The translations under genes and the position numbers were made by a program. The notes under the pieces were generated by a model. It ran no database searches. It saw only the letters and a program-made list of their open reading frames with translations, and was not told where the DNA came from. From assembly GCA_015501595.1 (NCBI GenBank), contig JADNRX010000026.1, positions 62,001-126,000 of the forward strand: a stretch of DNA of 64,000 bases, given 5' to 3'. The DNA comes from Hymenopellis radicata. Lineage: Eukaryota > Basidiomycota > Agaricomycetes > Agaricales > Physalacriaceae. Positions 1 to 13,182 of the stretch are shown here, one piece after another; position 1 is the first letter of the stretch, and each line of letters starts with the position of its first letter.

Positions 1-1
1 T

Positions 2-219
2 GTCAAGAAACTCTGGGAGTACATCAAGGCCAACAATCTCCAAAACCCGAACGACAGACGCGAAATTCTAGGCGATGAGAAGTTTAAGGCAGTGTTCGCT
101 GTGGACAGACTACACATGATGAGGATGAACAAGCTTCTTGGACAGTAAGTCAACATCTTTACATTACGAGCGCGTTTTCACGCAACTCTAGACATCTGCA
201 CGAGCTTCCTACCGTATAA
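2..219 (+). CDS. SWIB/MDM2-domain protein, C-terminal end (partial)
   Basis: The window opens inside a SWIB domain. The frame starting at base 2 reads LWEYIKANNLQNPNDRREI, then a KAVFAVDRLHMMRMNKLL segment, the hallmark of SWIB domains of chromatin and RNA polymerase I upstream factors (UAF30 type). A plain reading stops at 146-148. However, GTAAGT at 145 is a good donor and an AG at 190-191 a good acceptor. Splicing gives ...LLGQHLHELPTV and a stop at 217-219, which restores the usual LLxxHL ending of the domain, so I chose the spliced end. The N-terminus lies outside the window. Family assignment is secure; which SWIB protein it is cannot be told. Confidence 0.85.
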
Positions 220-592
220 TAACAATTCTATCTTTTCGGTGTGGGGAAATAGGGGGCGACATAATCTAATTCATCATTCTGCTGTATCACTGTGTGGAAA
301 CACATCACTTCATTCTAATCAAACTCTACGATGTGTGGAATCCATCATGTGTGACCTTTGGTGAAATCCTCAACTTCCATTCTTAACGCAGCACACAATG
401 TTGACAAGACACCAAAGCAGACCGAAATCAATTCGAGAGCAATACGAGAGCAGGGACTACGATAGATAAATACAAAACGAGGAAAGCGCGACAAATAACT
501 ATAAGGTGAATGCTGTGTACAAGAAGATGCAAGGTATACAATGCCAGGAGAGTCACAGAAGGTATAATGCTATGCAACGGACGAAAACGAAA
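220..592. other. Intergenic, convergent 3' ends
   Basis: This stretch lies between the stop of the SWIB gene and the stop of the convergent zinc-finger gene. It should hold both 3' untranslated regions. I see no coding potential, repeat or RNA gene in it. Confidence 0.6.
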
Positions 593-1414
593 TCAATGCA
601 TCTTTGCAAGAAGCCGAGCCTTCTTCCTGAGTGCTTTATTGCAGGCGTCGCCCGCCTCCTGGTGGCGCTTGACCGCATCACGACGCGTCAACTGTTTGTC
701 GCACACCGGGCAGGCGAAGCGAATTTTTTCGTGCACCGACTTGACGTGTCTGTCCACGTCAGAATGGCGCTCAGAGTGGAAGTAGCACTTGGCGAAGGGG
801 CAGTGATGCATCGACGCATATGGCGACGAAAGCTTCGAACGACGTGGTTTGGGACTCGCCGATGAGCGAGGGGAAGCGGAACGGCTGAGGCGCTGGCGCT
901 TGACGGGACGCTCGTCTTCTTCGGGGACGAAAGTCTCGTCTTGATCGTTGTCCTCGTCGTCGTGGAGGAGCTTGGCGCGGCGGACGGGAGACTTACGCCC
1001 CAGAGCCTCGAGAACAGCTTCGTCGTCGTCCAATTCCATCAGGTCGTCGTAGTCGCGCTTGTTGATCTGGAGGTTCGTCAATGACAAAATGTCATCAGGA
1101 ACTTCGAGGAGTGGCAACAAGGGAAGGGAAGGAGGGGGACTCTCGGCTTTCACGCATGGGTTCCAATCGGACGAGTACGAAGAGCACGGTGAAGAGGCCA
1201 TCAGATCCATGGGGTTGATGGTCGGTGACGGTGTGCTGCAAAGCGAGGGCGTGTCACTGAGAGGAGACGCGACAAAGTAGGGTGAAGAGGGATAATCCAG
1301 AAGCCCGAAAGAGAGAAGTGGGCTTGGTCGCGGTGCTGCGATGACCGGAGAATATTCAGAGTCCTCCTGATGATGTTGGTCAGGACCATTGATATCGAAG
1401 AATATGACAGACAC
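593..1414 (-). CDS. C2H2 zinc-finger protein, putative transcription factor
   Basis: An uninterrupted 273-residue frame. The first ~90 residues are rich in Ser and Pro. An acidic stretch follows (LMELDDDEAV near 125, DDEDNDQDE near 150), then a basic segment with a likely nuclear signal (PVKRQRL near 170). Two fingers sit at the C-terminus. The first (about 205-229) is a C2H2 finger with CPFAKC and a HSDVDRHVKSVH tail. The second (about 234-257) is CPVC...RRDAVKRH ending in Cys (AGDAC) rather than His, a C2HC variant. This arrangement of a disordered acidic N-terminus and a terminal finger pair is common in Agaricomycete regulators. DNA target and role are unknown. Confidence 0.8.
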   Translation of the reverse strand: MSVIFFDINGPDQHHQEDSEYSPVIAAPRPSPLLSFGLLDYPSSPYFVASPLSDTPSLCSTPSPTINPMDLMASSPCSSYSSDWNPCVKAESPPPSLPLLPLLEVPDDILSLTNLQINKRDYDDLMELDDDEAVLEALGRKSPVRRAKLLHDDEDNDQDETFVPEEDERPVKRQRLSRSASPRSSASPKPRRSKLSSPYASMHHCPFAKCYFHSERHSDVDRHVKSVHEKIRFACPVCDKQLTRRDAVKRHQEAGDACNKALRKKARLLAKMH

Positions 1415-1729
1415 GTACTACTATGTCAGACATTGTTAGAGGCGCCCATGGCGAGTTGAGGTCGTCGAAGAGCTTGGAAGAGCCCGACTGGTAAAATTCC
1501 GTTCTATGATTGTCATGAGTGTCTGTGGATCATGGTTGGTGACCTGGACCTACTCGTCGATTATGTCAACGCTGAGAGTATGTTCAGGCTCGGAGTACAG
1601 GGAGTACATGACGAGGAGACTTGATGAGATGGCAGTGGATGATCACAGAGGCACTGACGGGCAACTGCTGAGTGGCACTGGTCGAGGTAGCAGAGCGCGA
1701 TGGAACGAGGCATGGAGAGCGGGCGGAAG

Positions 1730-1737
1730 TATTTATA
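1730..1737 (-). promoter_or_regulatory. Likely TATA box of the zinc-finger gene
   Basis: Read on the minus strand this is TATAAATA, about 315 bases upstream of the start codon at 1414. It would imply a 5' leader of about 280 bases. It is the best TATA match upstream of this gene, but its use is inferred. Confidence 0.4.
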
Positions 1738-2888
1738 CGAAGAAGCTGGGACCCATCACAATCGGTGTGGGTCCATCACATCGGGGATCACCCTGTCCTG
1801 ACAAGAATGCATTCCATTCCGAGAAAACAAATGAGTCGACAGATATGGAAGCTTATTTGTTGTCCGCGAAGCCTGTGGGAACCGGGACACCTCGAACACA
1901 ACACGAACATCCAAAGGCGTGATCTGGGGAACAAGGAAGAACAATAAGGATCACAATAAAACAAGGACATGAGAAGCGACCTTGTGACGGCAGCGCATGC
2001 TTTATTGTCAAGCCTTGTTCTAAACTGGCAACGGAAAAGTACTAGTGTTATCGCTTGTATTGTCCTCCATGAACAACAAGGTCGTCCCCACCTAAGATGA
2101 TCATGGCGCTGGCCCCGACGTGATACCACACTGTTCACTATTTTGTCTTCCTTGAATCGGGATCTGCGGTACGGTCGTGGGTAGAATAGACCATGTTACT
2201 TGCGCGAAATCCCTACAGTCTCAACGAGCTGAAGGGGAATGGAAAATCAGATAACGAGCTATTGTTTAACTTTTGGGGTGCTTGATGATACCGAGTGCTG
2301 AAATAGGCGCGCGCTCAAGAAAGTAGTAAGCGCTCGAAGTGATATCTCGTGGCAGGCTTCCTTTCCAGAAGAGGAAGAAGGATGGAAAGGGTTGTGGTCC
2401 GAGAGCCGACGGAGGTGGATACTGTCGTGGTTTTAGTTGAAGTAACATGCAGCTCAGTCCAGCGTTGGAACTTTGCCTCGTCGCTTCAAATTACTAGCAG
2501 GAAAGATCTACATAATACCAAGATTGCAGTCAGAATTGTGGTCGCGTGGCTAAATGGCATCGCGTCTGAGTGTAAAAGTGCGGGGTATACTTTTACAGTG
2601 GTCATTCTTTTTCACATACTTTAATATTGGATGTGCCTCACGTACACTGGTGACTGTACAGTTTACAAAGAAGGACGAGTCTCCCGTACAGTGCTCCCTA
2701 GTACACTCTTGATTCAATTTGCAGTGCCAAATACATGGTGTTTTGGTTTGAGCTCGCGCCGCACGAACGTACCATTACTCCATTAGTTCGCGGTCACCAG
2801 ACTTGCATATCGCTCGACTGCTACTTCTATCCTAGGATCAGCCCAGTAAATATTTTGAATCATCTTATAATACAGATACAATGCACTC
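1738..2888. other. Intergenic region, no gene recognised
   Basis: About 1.15 kb between the zinc-finger promoter and the 3' end of HRD3. Only short frames occur on both strands and none resembles a known protein or shows a coherent splice pattern. No repeat or RNA gene was seen. Confidence 0.5.
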
Positions 2889-5800
2889 CTACCGCACCAC
2901 TGCCCAATCCTCACGTCTTACATCTCCAGGCGGCGGGAACACCCCATTCGCGTTCGCCTGATGGTTCTCGCCCGCGCGCTGCTCCCGTTCCTGCCTTCGC
3001 ATCCGATCTACCATCCGCGTGCGCACATATATCAGAACAGCCACTGTCAGACATAACATCATCAACAACGCCGTCTCAGAGAACTCGTCCTCTCCCCCAG
3101 TCCGCATAGCGTTATCGTAGTAGTCCTCCGGTGCGTAGTCACTGTCTTGTCCCGCGTTTCGACGATCCCGAGCCCACTGCAACGTTGTCAGAGAAGGAAA
3201 TTAGGAATTATGTACGACAAAGAAACAGCTCACCTGTACGGGATCCTCTTCACGATCCGGCACCTGCATTCCACGTCGCCGACGGAACTCATCCCTTGCC
3301 TTTCCTAGATACCACGAATCTTCCTCGTCGTCATTAAACGTATGCTCTTGCTCCTTGGGTGTGCTCTCCTGAACCGGTACAGGTTCCTCAATCCGTAGGA
3401 CCTCATCATCACCTTCGAGAGGCACTAAACCAAATTAGTTTTATATGTAGTATTTTGTAGAAAAGGGTACTCACAAGCTTCATCATCATTCCAGAGGTTA
3501 AGCCCATCCGTGCCACCCATAAGAGTATGCCATATACTTCGCGCATACAGCTTCGTCAAAGACAACAGCACCGGGATATAAGCCTCGGAGTTGGTTTCCA
3601 ATGCGAGGTCATAATGTCGCTTGGCCAAATGGAAATCCTAACACTAATGTTAACTCACTTCGTGACACAAAGTGGTCATGGACACCTACTTGGGGAACTC
3701 CAACTCCATTTTCGTACATCCAGCCTAGGTTCCACATTGCCAAAGCACTCATTTGCGTATCCGCCGCCGACTGATAGTACCGAGCCGCCTTTTCATATCG
3801 GACACCTTCGGTATATTCCGGCACACCAAGTCCGTGGTAATAGTAATCGCCTACTTTGACAAGCGCATCAACGTTTCTCTGAGCGGCGGCTCGTGTCCAC
3901 TGTGTCAGCGCCAAGTGCGCAGTATCGTTCGAAGGCGTAAATGGAGAAAAGCGGGTCAACCGAAGAATACTCTTGTCTGTAGAGCCGTCAGCTTTCTTCC
4001 CAGCGGTTCATAAGAACCGACCTTGATCCAAGGCATATGCCAGATTATTCTGAGCAATCTCCGACCCTCGTTCAGCCGCAATCCACCATTTAAGCATAGC
4101 TATTTCCTTGCCACGATCAGAGCCCGAGACCCAAGCATATTCTGCGTCCTTGAGGAGATCGTCATCCCATACACCCCGCTCAGACACGAGCTTATAGAAA
4201 GAGACTGCCATGGCGCACGAACTCGACGCGACATTGGGAGCAACGGATAATGATCTCGACTGCGACGCGTGAATTTTCCCCAGATAGTAGTATGCCTCGA
4301 ATGGAGAACCAAGACGAATAGCTGTTTCAAAGTACGTGGTGGCTAAAGTCAATTCACCGCGTGCTAATGGAAAGATTAGGCTCGAGGTCAGAAGAGGCGA
4401 TCGTAAGGCATACCGTAATGATACTTCGCTATATTCACCTGAGCCTCTGCTAGTTCCTGTCCAGCAGCCAACGTGAAGTGTTGCATGGCCTTCTTCACGT
4501 CAGGTTTCGTCCCTGGTACCAAACCGTCTCGCCAAAGTATACCGAGACCATTATGACATTCGCGGTCACCGTAGTCAGCACCACGCTCAAACCACATCCT
4601 CGCCAGCGCCATGTCCGGCTTGACGCCTTCACCTCTCAAGTACATACGCCCGAGGTATGCGGCACTGGCCGACGCATACCCCACTGGGGCACCCTCATCC
4701 TTCAAAGCCGGCGCTGCTGTTCGATGCTGCAAGGGATTCGGCGAGTCGCGAGGCCAGACTTGGCGGACGATCTGGTCAAAGTAGTGCTTTGCTCGAACAT
4801 AGTCGCGAGGAACGGCGCCAACTCCTTCACTTCCAGATGCAATACCACCAGGACTTGGGTATATGCTTCCCTGATAGTATATCTTCCCCAAACGGTACGC
4901 AAAATCAGTCTCGCCTCGGTCAGCGTTAAACTAGGGAGAGGTGAGCGATGAATTGAAGAAACGCGAACAAACACACCATGTAGTAATCCATGATGTCTTC
5001 CCAAGTTTCACCAGACGTCCGTGAGACCCCAGCTTTGATGGGGGCCCGGTGAGCGTTCAACCCCGTTGAGGCCACACTGGCACCAGGACCATATATGCCA
5101 CCATCAAGATCACTCAATCGAGTCGCCGTCGCGGGTAGGGTGAGTCCTCCAGGTGGTCCCGACATGAATTTCTTCATGGCTTGCTCGGACGCGTGTTCGT
5201 ACCAATCTGCTGCGCGGTTGCAATCCTCCAAAGACCCGATCCCACTCCAATAGCGGTAGCCGAGTGCCATTTGGGCACCTTTATCTCCACCGTTCGCAGC
5301 GAATGTGTAGTACAGCTGAGCGCGCGCTTGGTCTACTGAGACAACGTTCTGATATCCCGTGGCGTAGTAGAAGGCGAGGTAGGCCTGAGATGTGGCGTTA
5401 CCGGTCCTTGCCGCATGCGACTTGAAGGTGTCGTAGGAGAGTTGTGGGTCCGAAGGGAAGTGCGAAGTAGGCGGAAACTGTACATTTCTTAGCAAATAGA
5501 CGATGAGCGATCTGAACACACACCATTGAAATTTGGCCTAGCATAAAGAGAGCATCCATATTGCCCAGCTCTGCGGAGTGCTGCAATAAATCGACGACTT
5601 TGATGGATTTGCGATACATCTCCTCCTCCCGTCGCCGCATCCCCGACAGTTTCCCGCCTCCCACTAGTATATTGAACACCTGTTGTTGTATTCGATTGAC
5701 TATTCGTATTGCGCTCCCTATGGGTCCTTGTAAATTCGGTAGGAGAGATGATAGTATTGATTTCGAATTAGATGCAGAGGATAATGCTTGATATGGGGAT

Positions 5801-6161
5801 GGATGTGAGGAGAGCGCCGAAAGAGTGTGAACGGCTTGCTTGTAGGCGCGTGTGGCTATAATAAGACGCATATAAGCGGGCATTTCTGCCATTTTCTTCT
5901 TGTACTTACATTCTGCTGCCGCATGATCTATCTGGGGCGCCTGGTCGGCGTTCTAGTGCTTGTTAGCCTGAATGTCAGGGAAGAGAAGGTGCGCACCGAT
6001 TCCGGCACTGCTTTTGGCGGAGGTTCCGACTGTTCGTTGGTGACCACCTCAACATCGGTCGGCTTGCTAGCGTCCTGGGCAGACGCGGATACGGCGGCTA
6101 ATGCGACGAGACAGAACGCGAACCATATCGCCTTCCGTGGACACAATTTTGAGGGTTTCAT
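2889..6161 (-). CDS. HRD3: HRD3/SEL1L-type ER-associated degradation receptor
   Basis: A multi-exon gene coding for a signal peptide (MKPSKLCPRKAIWFAFCLVA, residues 1-20, followed by a short Ala/Ser stretch), a long luminal region of SEL1-type TPR repeats, and one C-terminal membrane span. Repeats visible include YLGRMYLRGEGVKPDMALA, YYYHGLGVPEYTEGVRY and WNLGWMYENGVGVP. The span (TALLMMLCLTVAVLIYV) precedes a basic cytosolic tail. This is the layout of yeast Hrd3 and mammalian SEL1L, which hold the Hrd1 ubiquitin ligase and receive misfolded luminal proteins. Exon joins I could verify: 5997/5952, 5910 to an acceptor near 5862, then joins near 5519, 4970, 4395, 4010 and 3620. All keep frame, and no indel was found. 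The start is the only Met that supplies a signal peptide. Confidence 0.9.
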
Positions 6162-6542
6162 GACATAGACCGCGACGGTAGTGGTCTAGAAGAGAGACAG
6201 GCCGACAGTGAGAATAGTTCCGCGACGCAAACACTCGCACTCGCAAAGCGCGTCGAAGTGGTGGATTGAGACACGTCAGTTGGCACGTGTCACCGCCTCC
6301 GGCCGCAAAGTCCGAGTAAATTCAAGGGCAAATCGTCATGTTCCCTTTCTTCAAAGACTTTGGTTTTTTCTCAGGTGCTTGTGCAATGTCGGACTGTAGA
6401 AGCCGACTCTGACAAGATTTTCGGCCCTCCGTACCTGCTCAAATGACAATCGAGTCATGTTCTCTCTATATCTGAAATTCCCCGGTCGGTCCCCCGTAAA
6501 GGACAACCACAACACCCTAGATAACCCCTCTCCTTCTCGTCG
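6162..6542. promoter_or_regulatory. Divergent promoter between HRD3 and the flavoenzyme gene
   Basis: 381 bases separate the two divergent start codons, so both promoters must lie here. A CACGTG E-box-like hexamer is present at 6284-6289. No clear TATA box was seen for either gene. Confidence 0.4.
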
Positions 6543-8123
6543 ATGGCTCAACCGACCGACAGCATTCTCGTTATCGGTGCCGGGTGCTTTGGCATATCTA
6601 CAGCATACCATCTATTGAAGAGAGGCTTCACGGATGTAACCGTCTTGGATCGGACAGAAACGCTACCTCCCGTAGATGGTTCCAGTAATGATTTTAATCG
6701 AAGTAAGAGCATAGGTCTATTCCTCGACTATTGACTCATTTCTTCAAGTCGTTCGATCGTCCTACTATGACCCATTCTACTCCAAATTGGCTCAAGATGC
6801 CATTGCATCCTGGAAAGATCGCGATCTCTTTGGAGACAGTTATCATGAGTACGGGACTCCAATGAATCCTGTCCGACGTGTCGTTTACATTCTTCAGATC
6901 CGGAGTTCTTGTCCTAGGTGAAAAAGACGACCCTCACGCGTACGCACAACATGCGTACAAGAACGATCTTGCAATCGGTCAACGTACAAAGGAACTGAAA
7001 GATGGCGAAGAAATACGCCTCCAATTCCCATCGACTGTGATCGCAGATGTCGGCGCATTCGAGAACACAAGCGGCTACATCAACCTCGACAATGGATGGG
7101 CTCATGCAGCCCAAGGTGTTGCCGCTCTCACAGCGCGAGCCGCCGAGCTGGGTGGGAAAGTAATACCAGGAAAACCAGTCAGTCAATTGCTGAAGGAAGG
7201 CGGGAAGACGGCGGGCGTGCAATGCAAAGACGGGTCCGTTTTCAAGGCCAAATACACTGTCATCGCGACCGGCGCTTGGACTGCTTCTACGTTCCCTGAA
7301 CTCAATACTGGAGCTTTCGTGGCCACTGGGTATGCCTCTGGACAGTATCTCTTTTTTCAGGCATTGATGAGCTGCCGACAGACAATGTGTTACAATGGTT
7401 CAACTAACCCCAGAGGAAGGCGACGCGTATCGCGACGTCCCCGTCGTCTTGCATTTTGAATCTGGGTTCTACTGTTTCCCAGTTAGCCATCTCTTCGCAT
7501 ATCCTGAATTACGCTAACGGGCCCGTAGCCAAGCGCCGACAATCTAGTGAAAATGGCGATCCATTCGCGCGGTTACACACATACCCAATCAGATATCTCA
7601 ACTCCCCGGACAGTTATCAGCAACGGCGATGACGGACTGCGTATTCCCAAGGCCGATGTTCAAGAACTGAGAGCATGCTTCAAAAAGATGTACCCAGAGC
7701 TCGCCAAGAAACCGTTCGTGCGCACACGCCTGTGTTGGTGCGTTGAACACTTCTTGTGCCATCTCATTATATGGACGCATTCCAGGTACACTGACACGGC
7801 CGATGGAGACTGGATTATTGGGCCCCATCCCAGCGACCCTTCGCTCATATTCGCTACCGCAGGAAATGGCCATGCTTACAAGGTAGTCTCCTCCGCATTC
7901 TATCACTCCACGAGTCCAGGACTAACCTTTTGTCACCCAGTTCCTTCCCGTGCTTGGTAGACTAGTTGCAGACTCCATCCAAGGAACGATGGATGCCGAA
8001 ACTTCCAAGCGCTTTGCTCTCGATCGTCAAATTGCTGATGCTGACCACTCTAGGGCAGTAAGGACAGCTCGACGAGAGTTGAACTTGGACGACCTATGTA
8101 CTCCGGAGGATCTGTTACCCTAA
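6543..8123 (+). CDS. FAD-dependent oxidoreductase, sarcosine/fructosyl-amine oxidase type
   Basis: A D-amino-acid-oxidase-fold flavoprotein. The N-terminal ADP-binding motif is VIGAGCFGISTAYHL (about residues 10-24), followed by TVLDRTE. After an intron comes SSYYDPFYSKLA, the region near the flavin in the sarcosine oxidase and amadoriase family. RLCWYTDT...DGDWIIGPHP contains the Cys that binds FAD covalently in monomeric sarcosine oxidase and fructosyl-amino-acid oxidases, and AGNGHAYKFLPVLG is the C-terminal FAD motif. At least five introns are clear: 6703, 6848, 7330, 7483 and 7740 are approximate donors, and the last splits C-W from YTDT. The frame is continuous to TAA at 8121-8123. The substrate (sarcosine, pipecolate, saccharopine or glycated amino acid) cannot be decided from sequence alone. 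Confidence 0.85.
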
Positions 8124-8291
8124 TAGTTTGAATGTCTTTCCGGCAGATGTACGGCCGCATGAGCGCCACTCTAGCTTAAGGCATTGTGGTAGTATAATAT
8201 AACAGTAAAAATGGAACTAAAAAATCTAGCTTTGTATTGTACACGGAGCTTCAATGCTCCTTTTGCAGTGATCAAGTATAGTAAATCTCCA

Positions 8292-11200
8292 CTACGCTCG
8301 GTGTCCAACAAACTCCCTCCACGACTTGACTTCGCTTGGTATCCGTCCCTCTGTGTATTTCCGCAGCCCGCCCTGAGGTATCTTTTTCGCTAGACTCTCA
8401 ACGAATAGTTGGGCGTTGCGGGCGTTGTTTAATAACGGCAAGCCAAAGTCAACAGCATTCCTACAGACCATGAGCATGACATTCTAAAACAGACGAAGAG
8501 GTTGCTTACCGGCGGGCAACATAGTCCTCATCCGTGAACGTGAGACCCCGAGACTTGGCGAGGTTGACGACACATTGTATATCGTATTCGTCAAAGACCT
8601 CCCGCAATTTACGCTTATCCTTGGTAGGGAAGAGAATGCGCTTGGCCGTAATGTGTGGAAGCCCGTTCAAGAACTCCTCCACGACAGTCGAAGAGCAATA
8701 CAGCTTGAAGCCCAAAGTCACAAATTGCTTCGCGACAGTAACCATTTCCGGGCGGGTGATATCACCGCCAATCAACACGCCAGAGTTCGCAGTAGGTACT
8801 TTGAAGCCAGTCGTGCTCAGGAGGGAAGCCCAGTATGCCTCATGAATGTCTTTGCCGAAGCTCGCAACTTCACCGGTGCTGGCCATTTCTGAGAGCACGT
8901 CAGTGAACGTGAATAGGAAGAAAGGATGAAGAACTAACCAACACCAAGGAAGGGATCCGCACCACCCAACCGAGTCCAGGAGAACTGGGCAACCTTGATA
9001 GAAACGTAGTCCCTTTTTTCGCTCATGAGATCCACCGGCTCTGGCACGTCTTGGCCGACGATAGCCGTTGTGGCGGTGTCAATGAAGTTGTGTCCCAAAA
9101 CTTTGGATACAAAGGGGAATGAGCGGGAAGCACGAAGATTACACTCGATGACTTTCAACTGATCCTCCTCGCCTGCGGTTGTTGAAGCCTTCTTGATAAT
9201 CTGCATGTTGTAAGGTCCAGAGATTTTGAAAGCCTGCGCAACCTTCTCGGCGATGGTCTTCAGCCGAGAGAGATCCTTTTCGGTCAAGGAGAATGGAGGT
9301 AGAACGAGGGTGGCGTCACCAGAATGAACACCGGCGTTCTCGACGTGTTCGGAGACAGCATGTACGAGGAGTTTGCCATTGTGGGCAACGGCGTCGACGT
9401 CAATTTCTTGAGCATCGTCGATGAATTTGGTGATGACGACCGGATGTAAGGGGAGACGGAGGCAGCCGCCGATAAGTTATACTCGAGAGAGGGCTCCTCG
9501 TAGACAACGTTCATCGCGGCCCCAGATAGGACATAGGAAGGTCGAATCAGGACAGGGTATCTGCGAACGAGTGAGGGCAAGCCAAGTGGAGAAACTAGCT
9601 ACCTACCCGACGTTTCGAGCGAAGGCTTTAGCCGCTTCCAAACTGGTGACTTCAGTCCATGCGGCTGGTCAACATCAATGCTATCGAGAATGGATGAGAA
9701 TTTGTGGCGGTCCTCAGCGTTGTCGATTTGCTCCGGGTCCGTTCCAAGTACCTTGACTCCATTATGTTTCAACCGGAGTGCGATATTCTGAGGAAGTTGA
9801 CCTAGGGCGGTTGAATATAGAGAAAAATAGACCTAATACAGAAACTTACCACCGACACTGACAACGACACCCTGAGAATTTTCGAGCTCATAGATATCCA
9901 TGACACGTTCGTAACCGAGTTCCTCAAAGTACAGGCGATCGGCTTCGTCGAAATCGGTGGAGACTGTCTCGGGATTATAGTTGATCATGATGGTCCTCTT
10001 TCCCATATCGCGAAGCTTCCTGGCGCAAGTGACAGCACACCAATCGAACTCAACACTGCTACCGATGCGGTATACGCCACTGCCCAAAACCATTGTGCCG
10101 TGTTCGTCGAACTCGACGTCATGCTCGGAAGCATTGTAAGTCGTGTAGAGGTAGTTGGTGTGAGCAGGGAATTCAGCTGCAAGAGTGTCGATACGCTTGA
10201 CGAAGGGTGTGATACTGAGCGTTTTCCGGGCAGCGCGGACGATATCCTCGGTCGAAGAAACCAAGTCAGCAATCTGAGAATCTGCGAATCCCATGCGTTT
10301 CGCGCGCTTCATGAGTTCATGGTCAACAGCTTCGATCTTACCAGCAGCCTTGAGCGCGTGATGGGTCTGAACAATATTATCAATCTTGTACAAGAACCAC
10401 TGTCAAGGAATGTCAGTACGAGTGGATTCAAACCGGTTGCCAGACTGACCTTGTCAATCTTAGTCAAGTCGTGGAGGCGATCGACGGTGTAGCCCTTGTT
10501 ATACATTGCGTATGCAATTGCGAATAACCGCATGTCGGTCGGCTTCGTCAAAGCCGTGTCCAAGTCTTCGGGCGATACGTAGGCTTCAAACCCTTTCCAC
10601 CGAGGATCGACTTGTCGGATAGCTTTTTGCAGACTCTCTTCGAAAGTCCGACCAATAGCCATGACTTCACCGACGGATTTCATAGATGAGCCAACCTCCC
10701 TGTTGACCTGAGAAGAAAACTTGGCCAAGTCCCACTTGGGAATCTTCGTCACAATGTAATCAAGCGAAGGCTCAAAGCAAGCTGTGGTAGTCTTCGTAAC
10801 TGCATTGGGCAGCTCAGGAAGCGTGTGACCGAGGGCGATCTTCGCAGCAGTGTAGGCAAGAGGATATCCAGTAGCCTTGGAAGCGAGAGCACTGAATTTA
10901 TATTAGCGCGGACATCCCGAACCATTAAACGTCAGTAAGTCACCTTGAACGACTCAATCTAAAGCGATGGAGGTTGGTTGGGTCTAAAGATATAGGGCGG
11001 GTATCTCACCGGGCATTGACTTCAATGACACAGTATTCCCGAGAGGTGGGATTGAGTGCATATTGAATGTTGCATTCACCAATGACTCCTAGATGACGAA
11101 TGACCTTGAGAGCGGCGCTACGAAGCATGTGGTATTCATCGTCCGGTAATGTCTGTGAGGGTGCCACGACGATGGAGTCGCCAGTGTGGGTTCCCAAAGG

Positions 11201-12206
11201 ATCGAAGTTTTCCATGTTACAGCAAATAATCGTGTTCTGAGACTCATGAGTATATTAGTTAATGATAGACAGAAAGACATACGTCAGCAGCATCCCGAAC
11301 GACTTCGTACTCGAGTTCCTTCCAACCTTTCATGCTACGTTCGATGAGAACCTGTGGACTCAGACTAAGACTCTTTGCCGACAAATCACGCAGTTCGTCC
11401 GCATCATCAGCGAAACCAGAACCAAGACCTCCAAGAGTGAAAGCGGACCGCAAGATAACCGGATAACCAATTTCCTCTGCAGCAGCGAGAGCAGCGTTAA
11501 CAGATGAGACGGCAGTAGACCGGGCGGCAGGGATGTTAATTTCTGAACCATATTTAGTCGTGTACGGAAACAGATAAACGTTATACTCACCATTGAGAGC
11601 CTGAACGAAAAGATCGCGGTCTTCCGAAACTTCCAAAGTCCGAATTGGAGTTCCCAAAACTTGAACACCGAGCCGTTCGAGGACACCCATCTTGTCGAGA
11701 GCAATGCCAACATTCAGGGCACTCTGGCCACCGAAAGTGAGAAGAATACCGTCCGGACGTTCCTTTTCCAATACATATGCGACGTAGTCCGCCGTTATAG
11801 GCAAGAAGTAGACCTCAGATGCAAGTTGGTGTGAAGTTTGCCAAGTAGCGATGTTGGGATTGATAAGCACAGCCTGGACGCCCTCCTCGCTGAGAGCTTT
11901 GAGGGCCTGTGATCCCGAGTAATCGAATTCTCCAGCCTGGCCGATACTCAGACCACCGCTTCCCACGACGACGACCTTCTGCACGTTCGGCCTGGGCATT
12001 TTTGGGAGAACCTTGGCAGAGATTTTGCGGGCCAGCTCGGATGGGGAGTTGAGGACATGTTCACCGCTGGGCTTATAATTGCCCACGGCCGGGGCAGCGA
12101 CGGCGCGACATATGCTGGAGGTGTGGAGGGCTCGACAGGCGGGTATTCGTGGGAGCTGTCGGAGGACCGACGATGCGCACCGGAGCACGCTCATCGTCGC
12201 GCTCAT
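8292..12206 (-). CDS. CPA2: Carbamoyl-phosphate synthase, arginine-specific, large chain
   Basis: Makes carbamoyl phosphate for arginine synthesis together with a glutaminase small chain. The N-terminus (about 55 residues, rich in Arg and Ser with almost no acidic residues) looks like a mitochondrial presequence, as in Neurospora arg-3. The first synthetase half shows [20 protein letters not shown] and later [13 protein letters not shown]. The second shows [20 protein letters not shown] and [19 protein letters not shown], and the C-terminus [13 protein letters not shown] belongs to the regulatory domain. No aspartate transcarbamylase or dihydroorotase follows, which separates it from the pyrimidine fusion protein. 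Several short introns keep frame. Two places need one extra base to keep the conserved sequence: about 9446 (before [20 protein letters not shown]) and about 9663 (before [14 protein letters not shown]). Confidence 0.92.
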
Positions 12207-13182
12207 TAGGCAACGAGGACGGCTATAACCTTAGTGACTCGTGTCGAGATAAAAAGTTTTTGGAAGCTTCGGCAACGTGACTTGCTGTCGCGTATCGGAT
12301 TTATCGGCTCGGCTTCAGCCGCTTTGCTACTTCCCACCACACCACCATCTCCATGTTCTTCGGTGTTCGAGTATCGGCTTGCGCGTATAGATGGAACAGT
12401 TGACTGAAGTGGTTCTTATTTCTTCATAACGCCACCCAAATCTGGATACCGAAGGCTGCCGTCCTGACCTTGGCGTTCCTCGCCGTTTACGACACTGCTG
12501 GCCTTCATTGAATGAATATACTGTAACGTGCCTTTGAACATCTGATATGGCGTCTGGAACCCGCATAGAGTACCGATGCTAGTTCCTTATCAACATTGGC
12601 AGCTCCCTACAGGAAATTCACGCACAGTTTTTATATCAGTTTTATGTTGACTCACTGCCCTTCCGCGGTTCATTCTCTTACGCGAGTGTTGTGATGATTA
12701 ACCGTCTCGTAAGCCCATCTCCTTTCAGTGGTCTATCCGCTACTGACTGATACGCGCATCCCAGGTTAATCGCAGGTCCGTGACTCCGTGTGTTGATACG
12801 ACTACCGCAGTCGTTCATGATTTGAGGTATGTATCCACTTATGCACGTAATCACCCTGATAAACATTCGCACATCTTGCGCACATCCGCACTTTACATGA
12901 AGTGCTGATAGTAAATGTTTTACACAGTCAACGCTTTAGCCTTGCTTCCGCCTATTAGCCTCGGGGACTATGAAGCATTGTGGCTGTGGTGCGCAATCAT
13001 ACCTCCATGCAACGAGCTGCCCACTCTGTCTGCATGAAAGGATATCAGATATAGCTGAACGCCGGCTAATGGCTCACGCGGCGACCTAATTACCGCCATG
13101 ACTTCGGAGACAACTACGAATCGATCGGTGATACCCTGGAATCTGGAACGCCAACGTATATTCCTACCGCGTATACCATGGC
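12207..13182. other. Intergenic region between divergent genes
   Basis: Roughly 1 kb upstream of both the carbamoyl-phosphate synthase gene and TmpA-like copy A. It contains only short frames with no recognisable product. It should hold both promoters. Confidence 0.5.
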